Shown here: positions 16,955 through 25,218 of the stretch, piece by piece
Layout: the number at the start of each line of letters is the position of its first letter
Position numbering within the stretch: position 1 is the stretch's first letter
Assembly: GCA_046349315.1 (NCBI GenBank)
Contig: JAXMCQ010000003.1
Location: forward strand, 124,001-188,000
Length of the DNA: 64,000 nt
From: JAEUMG01 sp046349315
GTDB lineage: Bacteria; Pseudomonadota; Alphaproteobacteria; Rhizobiales; Aestuariivirgaceae
Direction: 5' to 3'
Notes under the pieces: model-generated
What the model was told of the DNA's origin: nothing
The model's database searches: none
Seen by the model: the letters and a program-made list of their open reading frames with translations, nothing else
Made by a program: the position numbers and the translations under genes

Positions 16955-17182
16955 TTAGACAGCTGCAGGTGCAGGTGAAGCGGGCACGACCCTTACTTGC
17001 GCCAATGGAACTGGCTCGACCCGGCGTCCCGGCGCGAAGACTCTTTCGAGTTCGTCGGGATCGAATATGTAGGAACCCTCATCATCCCGCTCGAAAGAGA
17101 GCCGACCGGAAAGAACCGCACGGAGAATTGTAGACGGCCTGGTGCCAGTGTGTTCAGCCGCATCGCGAAGCGATAGCCCCAT
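16955..17182 (-). CDS. Small helix-turn-helix protein, paralog of the one at 9.7 kb
   Basis: A 75-residue protein with the same plan as the HTH protein at 9740-9973: LSLRDAAEHTGTRPSTILRA, a wing with YIFDPDELERVF, then RRVEPVPLAQVRVVP. By eye about 70% of residues are identical and the DNA is about as diverged, so the duplication is old or the two arrived separately. The two copies bracket the tRNA-Ser island from outside and point the same way. The role is unknown; a DNA-binding regulator linked to mobile DNA is most likely. Confidence 0.7.
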   Translation of the reverse strand: MGLSLRDAAEHTGTRPSTILRAVLSGRLSFERDDEGSYIFDPDELERVFAPGRRVEPVPLAQVRVVPASPAPAAV

Positions 17183-17272
17183 AACTCACCCCTTACGCAT
17201 GCCGGCCTAGCGCAATAGCATTCCGGCTATCGGGCAAAATGATGACGCTGCCAGTCCCGCCGCGAAAAAAGC

Positions 17273-17308
17273 AAAAGCCCCGCCGGTACATCCGCGGTCG
17301 GGGCTTTC
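17273..17308. terminator. Bidirectional-type hairpin terminator
   Basis: AAAAGCCCCG and CGGGGCTTTC form a strong stem around a GC-rich 16-base loop that can extend pairing. An A-run precedes and a T-run ends the stem, as expected for a terminator working in both directions. It lies between the HTH gene start and the iron-binding protein gene. The rest of 17183-17490 shows no gene and probably holds two divergent promoters. Confidence 0.65.
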
Positions 17309-17490
17309 TCCTGGGCGCTAACCCGGCTTGGCCCGAGCATTGACCCGGCATGGTTAACACTCAGTTAATCGCCAAAAAGTCGACAGTTTTGAGTCGCTCT
17401 AAGATGCCGACTCTTTTACTCGGTTTTTATTGACGCGCAGCCGGAGCGTGTGGGAGAAGCGGCGTCTCAGCGAAATACCGGAGTGCAGCC

Positions 17491-18513
17491 ATGAATTTTT
17501 CCCGCCGTATGACACTGGCCCTCGCCATGACTGCGCTGTTTGCCGGACCCGCATCGGCGGCGGAGGTCGTCAATATCTACTCCTATCGCCAGCCGCCCTT
17601 GATCGATCCCCTGCTCGCACGCTTCACGGCCGAAACAGGCATCGAAACTCGCGTCGTCTTCGCCGAGAACGGGCTTATCGAACGCATGGTCCAGGAAGGT
17701 GCGAACAGTCCCGTCGATCTATTGCTGACCGCCGATGTTGGGCGCCTGGTCGAAGCCGCCGATCGTGGCGTGGCGCAGCCGGTCCATTCGGAAACCATCA
17801 ATTCGAAAGTCCCCGCGAACCTCCGCGATGAAAACAATCAATGGTTCGGTCTCACCATGCGCGGCCGCGTCGTCTACGCCTCGAACGACCGCGTGAAGCA
17901 GGACAGCTTCACCTATGAAGAGCTCGCCGATCCGAAATGGAAAGGCAAGATCTGCACGCGCCCAGGCAATCATCCATATAATTTAGGGCTTATCGCCGCC
18001 ATGATCGCGCACAAGGGCGAAGCGGAAGCCAAGAAGTGGCTCGAAGGGCTGAAGGCCAATCTGGCAATCAAACCCGCCGGCAATGACCGCCAGCAGGCCA
18101 AAAGCGTCTTTGCCGGCGAATGCGATATCGCAATCGCCAATACCTATTACATGGGCTTGATGCTCACCAACGAGAAAGAACCCGAGCAAAAGGATTGGGC
18201 GAAGTCGGCTCGCATCATTTTTCCAACCTTTAGCGATGGCGGAACGCAGGTGAATATATCAGGCATGCTCCTCGCCAAGAACGCGCCAAACAAGGACAAT
18301 GCGCTGAAACTTATGGAATTCCTTGCAGGAGATGAGGCTCAGAAGCTCTACGCTGAGGGCAATTTCGAGTATCCGGTGAACCCGCAGGTGCCGGCAGCCG
18401 AGATCGTCAGGTCCTGGGGCAGCTTCACCCCCGACAACCTGCATGTTTCCGACCTTGCCAAATATCAGGCCCAAGCCTCGCGCCTTGTCGACGAGGTGCA
18501 ATTCAACGACTGA
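17491..18513 (+). CDS. Iron(III) ABC transporter periplasmic binding protein (FbpA/AfuA family)
   Basis: A 340-residue protein with a signal peptide (MTLALAMTALFAGPASAAE). Mature features are those of ferric-ion-binding proteins: VVNIYSYRQPPLIDPLLARF at the start, VDLLLTADVGRLVEA, and the iron-ligand tyrosine pair in IANTYYMGLML. Length fits the family. No permease or ATPase gene accompanies it here, so it must use a transporter encoded elsewhere or act as an orphan. I looked for a Fur/Irr/RirA box in the upstream 180 bases and saw none I would claim. Confidence 0.9.
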   Translation: MNFSRRMTLALAMTALFAGPASAAEVVNIYSYRQPPLIDPLLARFTAETGIETRVVFAENGLIERMVQEGANSPVDLLLTADVGRLVEAADRGVAQPVHSETINSKVPANLRDENNQWFGLTMRGRVVYASNDRVKQDSFTYEELADPKWKGKICTRPGNHPYNLGLIAAMIAHKGEAEAKKWLEGLKANLAIKPAGNDRQQAKSVFAGECDIAIANTYYMGLMLTNEKEPEQKDWAKSARIIFPTFSDGGTQVNISGMLLAKNAPNKDNALKLMEFLAGDEAQKLYAEGNFEYPVNPQVPAAEIVRSWGSFTPDNLHVSDLAKYQAQASRLVDEVQFND

Positions 18514-18604
18514 GGCGCTGACCCGAAACGCATCGCGCACAAAATTCAGGTGTGTGTAGGAACTTTGTGCGTTATTATACCCTTGGGCTGGGTGGAGGTT
18601 TTTT

Positions 18605-18886
18605 ATGATGCGCTGGGGTTTGTTAGCTATCGTTGCGGCAATTGGGCTGGCGCCTGGCGCCGCGACAGCATACGAGAATTATATCACCAGCGGTCATTCC
18701 TACACGCCGCAGAACATCCCCTTGCCGCCGATCGACAGCCATCAAGCTGATTTTACACAGCAAACGGATATTTACGAGGCTGAGATTTACGTCAAAGAGC
18801 GGCAGCGAAAGATTCTGGACAGCCAGATTCAACGTTTCTTCGACGGGGCGAACCCCGGCATTCCGTCCGACGAAATCCAGTATTAG
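18605..18886 (+). CDS. Small secreted protein, unknown
   Basis: A 93-residue protein with a signal peptide (MRWGLLAIVAAIGLAPGAATA). The 70-residue mature part is Cys-free and polar, beginning ENYITSGHSYTP, with a helical centre (YEAEIYVKERQRKILDSQIQ). GGAGG precedes the ATG by about eight bases. The family is not recognised. It converges on the SEL1-repeat gene with two bases between stop codons. Confidence 0.55.
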   Translation: MMRWGLLAIVAAIGLAPGAATAYENYITSGHSYTPQNIPLPPIDSHQADFTQQTDIYEAEIYVKERQRKILDSQIQRFFDGANPGIPSDEIQY

Positions 18887-18888
18887 CG

Positions 18889-19152
18889 TCAGTGAAGGGT
18901 TAGCCAGTCCCTGGCCTGCCGCTGGGCTTCTGCAATTTCGGCTGTGTTCATTTCCCGCGAGATCTCGCCGCGATAATCGCGAGCAGCGGAGTTACCCTTG
19001 AGGGCCGCGAGATTGAACCACTTGTGCGCCGCGACATAATCACGTTCGACACCCTGCCCCAGGCAGTATTTGAGGCCCAATTCGAAAAACAAATCCGCGC
19101 TGTTGGCCGGCGCCGCCGCCGAACCAAGATCGCCTACTTCCATGCGTGCCAT
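18889..19152 (-). CDS. SEL1-repeat (TPR-like) small protein
   Basis: An 87-residue protein with one clear SEL1 repeat: FELGLKYCLGQGVERDYVAA, followed by HKWFNLAALKGNSAA. SEL1 repeats mediate protein contacts. A second, weaker helix pair follows (AEIAEAQRQARDWL). The start is placed at ATG 19152, six bases after GGGGA; an in-frame start at 19185 adds 11 unlikely residues. Such short proteins are common in Hyphomicrobiales. The gap 19153-19445 is AT-rich by local standards and has no gene I can support. Confidence 0.75.
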   Translation of the reverse strand: MARMEVGDLGSAAAPANSADLFFELGLKYCLGQGVERDYVAAHKWFNLAALKGNSAARDYRGEISREMNTAEIAEAQRQARDWLTLH

Positions 19153-19445
19153 GTGAATTCCCCGTGTTTGCCTGTCGCCCTGCACCCACGCCGCTCTTTA
19201 TGGGCGGCCATCGGATTGCGGCTGCGATCATGGCGGCGCCAAACCAAAACCGGGTTAACCGAAAAGCTTAATTGAGAATGAGCAAACGGCTTCGCGCAAA
19301 ACCTAATGATTCTTTTTTCTATTATTTTTCAGCTGCTTAGCTTGAGCGACTGATACGGTACGTGATTTTCCGGTAAGGCGGCGCTAACCACGCAACCAGG
19401 TGACCGCTGCAATTGGACCATAGTTATGAACGCGATCGGTCGAAT

Positions 19446-20096
19446 TCAGGCGGTTAGGACACCCGCCAAAGCATAGCCGCGATAGAGCGTGTCGATTTTC
19501 ACCTTTTCCGGCGAGGTTGCCAGGCTCTTGAGCGCTGGCTCGAGGTCAAGGCGCGGTTCCACGTGAAAACGGCTGAGCCACCAATAGAGAAGCCCCCTGA
19601 ATTGCGCCGGCATGGCCTCGCAGGCACCGAAATCCACGATTTGCAAGCGCCCACCCGGATTGAGAAGGCTCGCCGCGTGCCTTAGCGCCCCGGCCCAGTC
19701 CGGAATCATCGACAGCGTGTAGGAGAAGAAGATCCGGTCGAATCCGTTCCTGCCGAAGAGTTCCCGCGGGTCGAGCGCGAGCGCATCGGCCTCGGCAAGG
19801 GTGATCCGGTCATAGACGCCATGGCGCGCAATCGCCGATCGCGCGGTCTTCAACATCTCCGAGGAAATATCGATCCCACAGAACCGAGCGGACGGATATC
19901 GCTTGGCGAGCGCAATGAGATTGCGGCCGGTTCCGCAGCCGACCTCAAGGACGGTTCCACCAATGGGCGGCGAGAGTTCCGAGATCAGACGGTCGCGCCC
20001 GAGGAGATAGTTTCGACGGGTCGCATCGTAGATATGACGTTGATAGCGATAGACATTGTCCATCAACGTGCCGTGGAAGCCGGAAGTCGCGGTCAA
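19446..20096 (-). CDS. btaB: BtaB-type diacylglyceryl-homoserine N-methyltransferase
   Basis: A 216-residue class I SAM methyltransferase with motif I VLEVGCGTGRNL and motif II IDFVDF-like LQIVDFGACE. BtaB adds three methyl groups to diacylglyceryl homoserine to give the betaine lipid DGTS. The call rests on the fold, the N-terminal YRYQRHIYDATRRNYLLGRD block seen in BtaB, and the position directly after btaA. It begins at TTG 20096, whose T-T-G-A overlaps the btaA stop; an ATG at 20063 is the alternative but has no ribosome site. It appears intact although btaA is broken. Confidence 0.88.
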   Translation of the reverse strand: MTATSGFHGTLMDNVYRYQRHIYDATRRNYLLGRDRLISELSPPIGGTVLEVGCGTGRNLIALAKRYPSARFCGIDISSEMLKTARSAIARHGVYDRITLAEADALALDPRELFGRNGFDRIFFSYTLSMIPDWAGALRHAASLLNPGGRLQIVDFGACEAMPAQFRGLLYWWLSRFHVEPRLDLEPALKSLATSPEKVKIDTLYRGYALAGVLTA

Positions 20097-21344
20097 GCAG
20101 TCTCGTCCCCGAGAATATAGAGGTGGAAGCCGCCATAGATGGATGAGCGATCGCGGCGATTGAGCTGTTCCGAACGCTTCTCCTCATAGCGCCAGCGGCC
20201 GAGGATACGGTCATCGAGCCGGCCAGGCAGAATGCTTTCTGGACCAGCGGTCCTGAAGATGACCCGCGCACCAGGAAGTGCGGTGCGGGTTATCTCCTGC
20301 CAGAGATCATTGAGCTTGGCATCGTCCATCCAGTCCTGCGCATCGAGCAATACATAGCGATCGACACTCGAGTCCGGCGTCTTGCGCAAAAGCTCTGTCA
20401 CTGAGACCTGTTCGACCGACACGCTGCCGGCGCGTTCGCGGATGCGGGCGAAATTATCGGCATCGAGATAGGGCGGCAGCGGACCCGAGGCGCCAGGCGC
20501 ATAAGAATGGCCAAAGGCCTGCCAGGCGAAATAGTTTTCGCGCAGCGGAAAATCACAGGCGAGCTTTTCAAGACGCTGATGGAGAATATCGGCAATTCCG
20601 CCACCCGAGGCGGCCAGTGCTGCATACTGCGCCGGGGATGCCCAGGCCAGCGCGATATCCGGCTGCGCGTGGCCCAGCGCACAAACTTCTTCCTCGAAGA
20701 GCGGCGAGACCACGCTCGAAGAAGCGACGCTGCTCGGCAAGCGAGCGCGCCTCGAGAAGCCGGCTGAGATCGGTACCATAAAGGCGCGCGACGGTATGAA
20801 AGAGACCGATCGAACGGCCGAGCAAGCCATAGCGAAAGATGTTGCGCCGGAACATCAAAAGACGCCGGCGTCCCGTCCACATGCGGCCTTCCCAATAGCG
20901 CCGGCTCTCGCGATCCAGTTGCGGACGCAGGTGGCGCGCATAGGAGCGCAGATTGCGGCGGTCATCCGCCTCTCCAAAAAACAAATAGAATTCCTCCCAG
21001 CCCGGCAAGTGCCGTGCCCCGCACAGCTTCAGCCGGGTGAGTGCGACATGGGCGCGGTTGAGGTCGACAGCGGTAATCTTGCTCGGGTTGGCGGTCAGAT
21101 AGCTCAAGACGTTGCAACCGCCGGAGGCAATCGTGACGATGTGATGGTGCGGCTCGATGGCGAGCGCTTCAAGATCGACGACCGGGTCTTCCCAGATCTG
21201 GGGATATACGAGACCGCGAAAGGCGAGCGTGAAGATGCGCTCAAGCAAGCCCTCACGGGATATGGCGCGCGATCGGTGCACCGCCTGGCGAAGCAATTGC
21301 CGCGTCTGGGACTTGCCCTCGATGGTTATGGTTCCGGTATTCAT
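20093..21344 (-). pseudogene. btaA: btaA (SAM:diacylglycerol 3-amino-3-carboxypropyl transferase), frame-disrupted
   Basis: BtaA moves the aminocarboxypropyl group of SAM to diacylglycerol, the first step of DGTS synthesis. The N-terminal half reads normally from ATG 21344: GLVYPQIWEDPVVDLEALAI, then TIASGGCNVLSYL and AVDLNRAH. Near 20720, after RRFFER, the frame breaks. VSPLFEEE continues in a second frame, KKFVRWATRS in the third, LGIP back in the first and PAQYAALAASGGG in the second, which then runs intact to TGA 20093 with HRSSIYGGFHLYIL. At least four small indels within about 90 bases are needed to restore one frame. Either the gene is decaying or the local base calls are faulty. Confidence 0.85.
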
Positions 21345-21402
21345 CCCTTGTCTTCCCTCGACTCGCCGAACGCCGCTTTCATTGCGGCTCTATTGAGCCT
21401 GG

Positions 21403-21420
21403 ATGACGGTGGGATGACGA
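21403..21420 (-). promoter_or_regulatory. Putative Pho box upstream of btaA
   Basis: The strand leading into btaA reads TCGTCAT CCCA CCGTCAT. Two seven-base repeats with an 11-base period match the Pho box pattern CTGTCAT-N4-CTGTCAT at 5 and 6 of 7 positions. It lies 58 bases before the btaA ATG in an 85-base intergenic region. Betaine-lipid genes in Sinorhizobium meliloti are known to be induced by phosphate limitation through PhoB, so the site is in the expected place. Confidence 0.6.
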
Positions 21421-21429
21421 ATTGGGCCG

Positions 21430-22440
21430 CTAGGGCTGACGCATCCTGACGGTTGCGATCACAGGATAATGGTCAGAACCGGCCGGCCCGCCGATGTAAG
21501 CCCTGCCCAACGGCTCGAGCATTTCGCTAACGAAAATATGGTCGATGTCGATTTGCGGCAATTGCAACAGCTTGGAGGACCAAGTTGGAAGAAACGTCAG
21601 GCGATTCAACCCGCTATTGCGCTGGAAAGTCTGAAGCTGGCGAGAATAGGGAGTCGCGTTGAAATCGCCCATGACGATGTGGTCGCCCGAAGAGCGATCG
21701 ACATACTTCGCAAGTTCGACCATCTGGATGAGTTGCGAGCGCTGGTGCGGAAAGCGCGTGGAATGCACGCCGAAGACGCTCAGACCTTTGAGTTCGGGTC
21801 CAAATATCGCCCGGATAACGGGTGGACCGCGCCATAAGACGTGGCCTTCGGACTCTGCGATCGGGAATTTCGCCAGAACAGCCATGTCGCAGAAGGCGAT
21901 CTCAAGACAGTTCACCTGATAGGGAAAGCTCGTGCGCAAGCGCTCGAAAACCTGGCGCTTCTCGCTGCCACTTTCGATGAGGACCACGATATCCGGAGAG
22001 TGGCGTTCGACTTCCTTGGCGACCGCCTCCCCATCCAAATTCTGAAGGCTTGCATTGAAGGACAGGATTTTGAGGACGCGGCCCTGCTCCGTCAGTCCCG
22101 ATGGTTCGGACACGACATTGTAACTGATGATGTGCGGCCACAGGCCAACACCAATGTATCCGAGGATGATAAGGACCAGAGTCGTCAAAGTGCGCCCGCG
22201 GCGGAGGACGAAGCCGATCAGGCCGGCGAGCGCGATGATTCCGAATTGAAGGGTGAACTGAGCGAAGACGTCGAAATCAATCCATAAGACGCCAAGACGT
22301 CCAGCGGCCAATCCGACAAGGCCAAACACGACAACCCAAGCGCAGGCCGCACGGCCCCTTCGCCTGGCTTTGGCGGCTTTTAACGCAGCCGAATCGGGAG
22401 CTGGCGCACCGGCTTCGGCGCGTGAGCGCATTTCGGTCAA
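21430..22440 (-). CDS. Membrane-anchored endonuclease/exonuclease/phosphatase-family protein
   Basis: A 336-residue protein. Three N-terminal helices (about residues 33-52, 60-80 and 84-102) precede a periplasmic EEP domain. Its motifs are ILSFNASLQNLD (metal-binding Asn), DIVVLIESGSEK (catalytic Glu), HIVMGDFNATPY (Asp/Asn) and GSDHYPVIATV (Asp-His). All catalytic residues are present, so it should hydrolyse a phosphodiester; members of this membrane-tethered group act on lipids or extracellular nucleic acids. It is upstream of btaA on the same strand but separated by the Pho box region. Confidence 0.87.
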   Translation of the reverse strand: MTEMRSRAEAGAPAPDSAALKAAKARRRGRAACAWVVVFGLVGLAAGRLGVLWIDFDVFAQFTLQFGIIALAGLIGFVLRRGRTLTTLVLIILGYIGVGLWPHIISYNVVSEPSGLTEQGRVLKILSFNASLQNLDGEAVAKEVERHSPDIVVLIESGSEKRQVFERLRTSFPYQVNCLEIAFCDMAVLAKFPIAESEGHVLWRGPPVIRAIFGPELKGLSVFGVHSTRFPHQRSQLIQMVELAKYVDRSSGDHIVMGDFNATPYSRQLQTFQRNSGLNRLTFLPTWSSKLLQLPQIDIDHIFVSEMLEPLGRAYIGGPAGSDHYPVIATVRMRQP

Positions 22441-22458
22441 ACGTGGCCTCGGAACGAA

Positions 22459-23223
22459 CTAGATGAGCCGGCTTTCGAGCGGCAGAATCTGTTCCGGTGT
22501 ACCAAAGCCGGGCAGCGCCTCAAAGCGCTTCTTCCACTCCGCGACTTTCGGCCAGGCCGAAATATCCAGGCCTGCTTCACCGGCGTAACGCAACACGGCG
22601 TAAACATCGATGTCGGCAATCGTCGGCTTCTTCCCGACGAGCCACTCGGATTTCGCGAATTCGTGCTCGAGCACGTTCAGCGCCGCTCTCGCCTCGCTGT
22701 CATACATGACGCGAGTCTCGTCGCCGAACTGGCGAAGGCCGCGCGCCCGCCCGCGCAATCTGAACACCGGTCCCGCCAGCTTGTCCCATGTCCAGAACAA
22801 CCATTCCCGGACACGCTGGCGCTCGATCGGCGTCTTCGCGTCGAATTTCCCAAGCACGGTTGCCAGATGCTCGAGGATCGCCGCCGACTGACAGAGAAAG
22901 ATTTGACCATCGCGTAAGCACGGCACCTGCCCAAACCGGTTCTTGACGAGATAGTCAGGCTGTTTGTGCGCACCCTCGCGCAGGTTGATATGGATGTAGG
23001 AAAAAGGGTGTTTGCACAGCGCCAGCATCAACGCGACGGTGTAAGTCGGCCCGGAAAGCGCGAAACCGTGAAGCGTGAAGCGTTGCTTGTCGATCGCGGC
23101 GCCGCCATTGCTTGGCGGTTTTGGGCGCGCCACGGGCTTTGGCCGCGCGGAAACGCGGGCAGTTCTCTTCGCCACCGGTTTCGCCGCCGGCCGTTTGGCG
23201 GCTTTCCTGGCGGGCTTGGCCAT
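22459..23223 (-). CDS. Glutathione S-transferase family protein with basic N-terminal extension
   Basis: A 254-residue protein. Residues 1-45 form a Lys/Arg/Ala/Pro-rich tail (ARKAAKRPAAKPVAKRTARV) unlike normal GSTs. From about residue 47 the thioredoxin-like GST domain follows (FTLHGFALSGPTYTVALMLA, then FGQVPCLRDGQIFLCQSAAI), then the helical C-domain (KSEWLVGKKPTIADIDVY). The start is ATG 23223 with GAGGA nine bases before; an in-frame start ten codons upstream is weaker. The basic tail could bind nucleic acid or acidic surfaces, which is inference. Confidence 0.85.
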   Translation of the reverse strand: MAKPARKAAKRPAAKPVAKRTARVSARPKPVARPKPPSNGGAAIDKQRFTLHGFALSGPTYTVALMLALCKHPFSYIHINLREGAHKQPDYLVKNRFGQVPCLRDGQIFLCQSAAILEHLATVLGKFDAKTPIERQRVREWLFWTWDKLAGPVFRLRGRARGLRQFGDETRVMYDSEARAALNVLEHEFAKSEWLVGKKPTIADIDVYAVLRYAGEAGLDISAWPKVAEWKKRFEALPGFGTPEQILPLESRLI

Positions 23224-23375
23224 TTGCTTGGTTCCTCGTCCCATTTTCAGCATCCGGAATAAATCCGAGCACGGAGTATAGCGTGGACAAGTGAGAAACG
23301 GAAATGTCGCCTAAGCCATTGTTAAATGTAGTTAAAATTGAGCGTAAACAACTGGACGATTCGCCAATAAGCGGC

Positions 23376-24854
23376 CTAAAGCCCCAATTTCGCCTTAAGG
23401 ATATCATTCACAGACTGCGGATTGGCCTTGCCGCCGGTCGATTTCATGACCTGCCCTACAAACCAGCCGAGCATGGTCGGCTTGGCTTTGACCTGGGCGA
23501 CCTTGTCCGGATTTCCGGCAATGATCGCGTCCACCGCCGCCTCGATGGCGCCGGTGTCGGTCACCTGCCTCATGCCGCGGCTTTCGACGATCGCGGCCGG
23601 GCTGCCGCCCTCGGCCCAGACAATCTCAAAGACGTCCTTGCCCATTTTGCCCGAAATCGTGCCTGCCTGGATAAGGTCGATGATTTCACCAAGCTGGGCA
23701 GCGGAAACCGGGGACGCTTCGATCGACTGGCCCTCCTTGTTGAGGCGGCCAAAGAGTTCGTTGATGAGCCAGTTGGCGGCAAGCTTGCCGTCCCTGCCCT
23801 TGGCCACGGATTCATAGAAATCCGCACTCGCCCGCTCGGCCACCAGCACACCTGAATCATAGGCTGAGAGGCCGTAGGCCTGCATCAGACGGGCTTTCTT
23901 TTCGTCCGGCAGTTCGGGAATGTCCCTCTCGATCCCCGCAATCCAGGCTTCATCAAGTTCGAGCGGCAAGAGGTCAGGATCGGGGAAATAGCGATAGTCA
24001 TGCGCCTCTTCCTTGGAGCGCATGGAGCGGGTTTCACCCTTGCGGGCATCGAAAAGCCGCGTTTCCTGGTCGATGCGCCCGCCATCCTCCAGGAGATCGA
24101 CCTGGCGGCGTGCCTCATATTCGATGGCCTGGCCCATGAAGCGGATCGAATTGACGTTCTTGATCTCGCAGCGGGTGCCGAATTCGGCGCCCGGGCGGCG
24201 CACCGAGACGTTGATGTCGGCGCGAAGGCTGCCCTGCTCCATATTGCCGTCGCAGGTGCCGAGATAGCGCATGATCTGGCGCAGCTTCGAGACATAGGCC
24301 TTGGCCTCGTCGGCCGATCGCAGGTCCGGCTTGGAGACGATCTCCATGAGCGCAACGCCCGAGCGGTTGAGATCGACGAAACTCATGTCGGGGTGCTGGT
24401 CGTGCAGCGACTTGCCGGCATCCTGCTCAAGGTGAAGCCGTTCAATGCCGACTTCGACCTGGCGGCCGCCCTCGAGGTCGATCGTCACCGTGCCCTCGCC
24501 GACAATGGGCTGCTTGTACTGGGAAATCTGATAACCCTGCGGAAGGTCGGGATAGAAATAGTTCTTCCGGTCGAAGACCGAGCGCGGGTTGATCTTCGCC
24601 TTAAGCCCGAGGCCGGTGCGAACCGCCTGCGAGACACAGAATTCATTGATCACCGGAAGCATGCCGGGCATCGCCGCATCGACGAACGACACATGATCAT
24701 TCGGCTCGCCGCCGAATTCGGCGGAAGCACCCGAAAAGAGCTTCGACTTGGAGAGCACCTGGGCATGAACCTCCATGCCGATGACGATTTCCCAATCGCC
24801 GGTTGCGCCCTTGATCCAGTCCTTCTGGTCGGCCACTCGCGCTGCTGAATTCAT
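23376..24854 (-). CDS. gatB: Aspartyl/glutamyl-tRNA amidotransferase subunit B
   Basis: A 492-residue GatB, the kinase-like subunit of the GatCAB complex that converts Glu-tRNA(Gln) and Asp-tRNA(Asn). The N-terminal hallmark EIVIGMEVHAQVLSKSKLFS is present, along with NRSGVALMEIVSKPD, MEQGSLRADINVSV and the YqeY-like C-terminal helix bundle ending NDILKAKLGL. Length is normal. No gatA or gatC is beside it in this window. The small membrane protein gene upstream is 50 bases away on the same strand. Confidence 0.97.
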   Translation of the reverse strand: MNSAARVADQKDWIKGATGDWEIVIGMEVHAQVLSKSKLFSGASAEFGGEPNDHVSFVDAAMPGMLPVINEFCVSQAVRTGLGLKAKINPRSVFDRKNYFYPDLPQGYQISQYKQPIVGEGTVTIDLEGGRQVEVGIERLHLEQDAGKSLHDQHPDMSFVDLNRSGVALMEIVSKPDLRSADEAKAYVSKLRQIMRYLGTCDGNMEQGSLRADINVSVRRPGAEFGTRCEIKNVNSIRFMGQAIEYEARRQVDLLEDGGRIDQETRLFDARKGETRSMRSKEEAHDYRYFPDPDLLPLELDEAWIAGIERDIPELPDEKKARLMQAYGLSAYDSGVLVAERASADFYESVAKGRDGKLAANWLINELFGRLNKEGQSIEASPVSAAQLGEIIDLIQAGTISGKMGKDVFEIVWAEGGSPAAIVESRGMRQVTDTGAIEAAVDAIIAGNPDKVAQVKAKPTMLGWFVGQVMKSTGGKANPQSVNDILKAKLGL

Positions 24855-24905
24855 CTTGTCTTTCCGTTGCTTAAGGCGTCGTCCTAATCTTTTGTGTTGA
24901 GCGCT

Positions 24906-25145
24906 TCAAGAGCCCTGGGAACGGCGCAACTCCCGGCTGATCGCGCGGGCCAGGAGAACCAGACCCAAGAACAACCCGACCAGCACCGCGAGGAAAACAT
25001 AGTCGGCCGCAACAGGCTCCCCAACGCCCACCAGCCAGCGCTTCCACACCTCGATGGCCATAATCAACACGACGACCACGGCAAACACGATGGCTGCGGC
25101 CCGCAGCACGCGCAGGAACAATGCCGCCGCAGTCTGCTCAGCCAC
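24906..25145 (-). CDS. Small two-helix membrane protein
   Basis: A 79-residue protein beginning at GTG 25145 after GAGGGG. Two hydrophobic helices span about residues 15-33 and 47-66, separated by WKRWLVGVGEPVAADY, and a basic tail ends ISRELRRSQGS. The family is not recognised. It is divergent from metC and could share its promoter region, 25146-25218. Confidence 0.6.
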   Translation of the reverse strand: MAEQTAAALFLRVLRAAAIVFAVVVVLIMAIEVWKRWLVGVGEPVAADYVFLAVLVGLFLGLVLLARAISRELRRSQGS

Positions 25146-25218
25146 GAGGTTTCCCCTCTCCGCTGCCCCGTGCTAACCACGGGCGAGTTTCCTTTGACCA
25201 ATCAATCATCCCGGTCCC

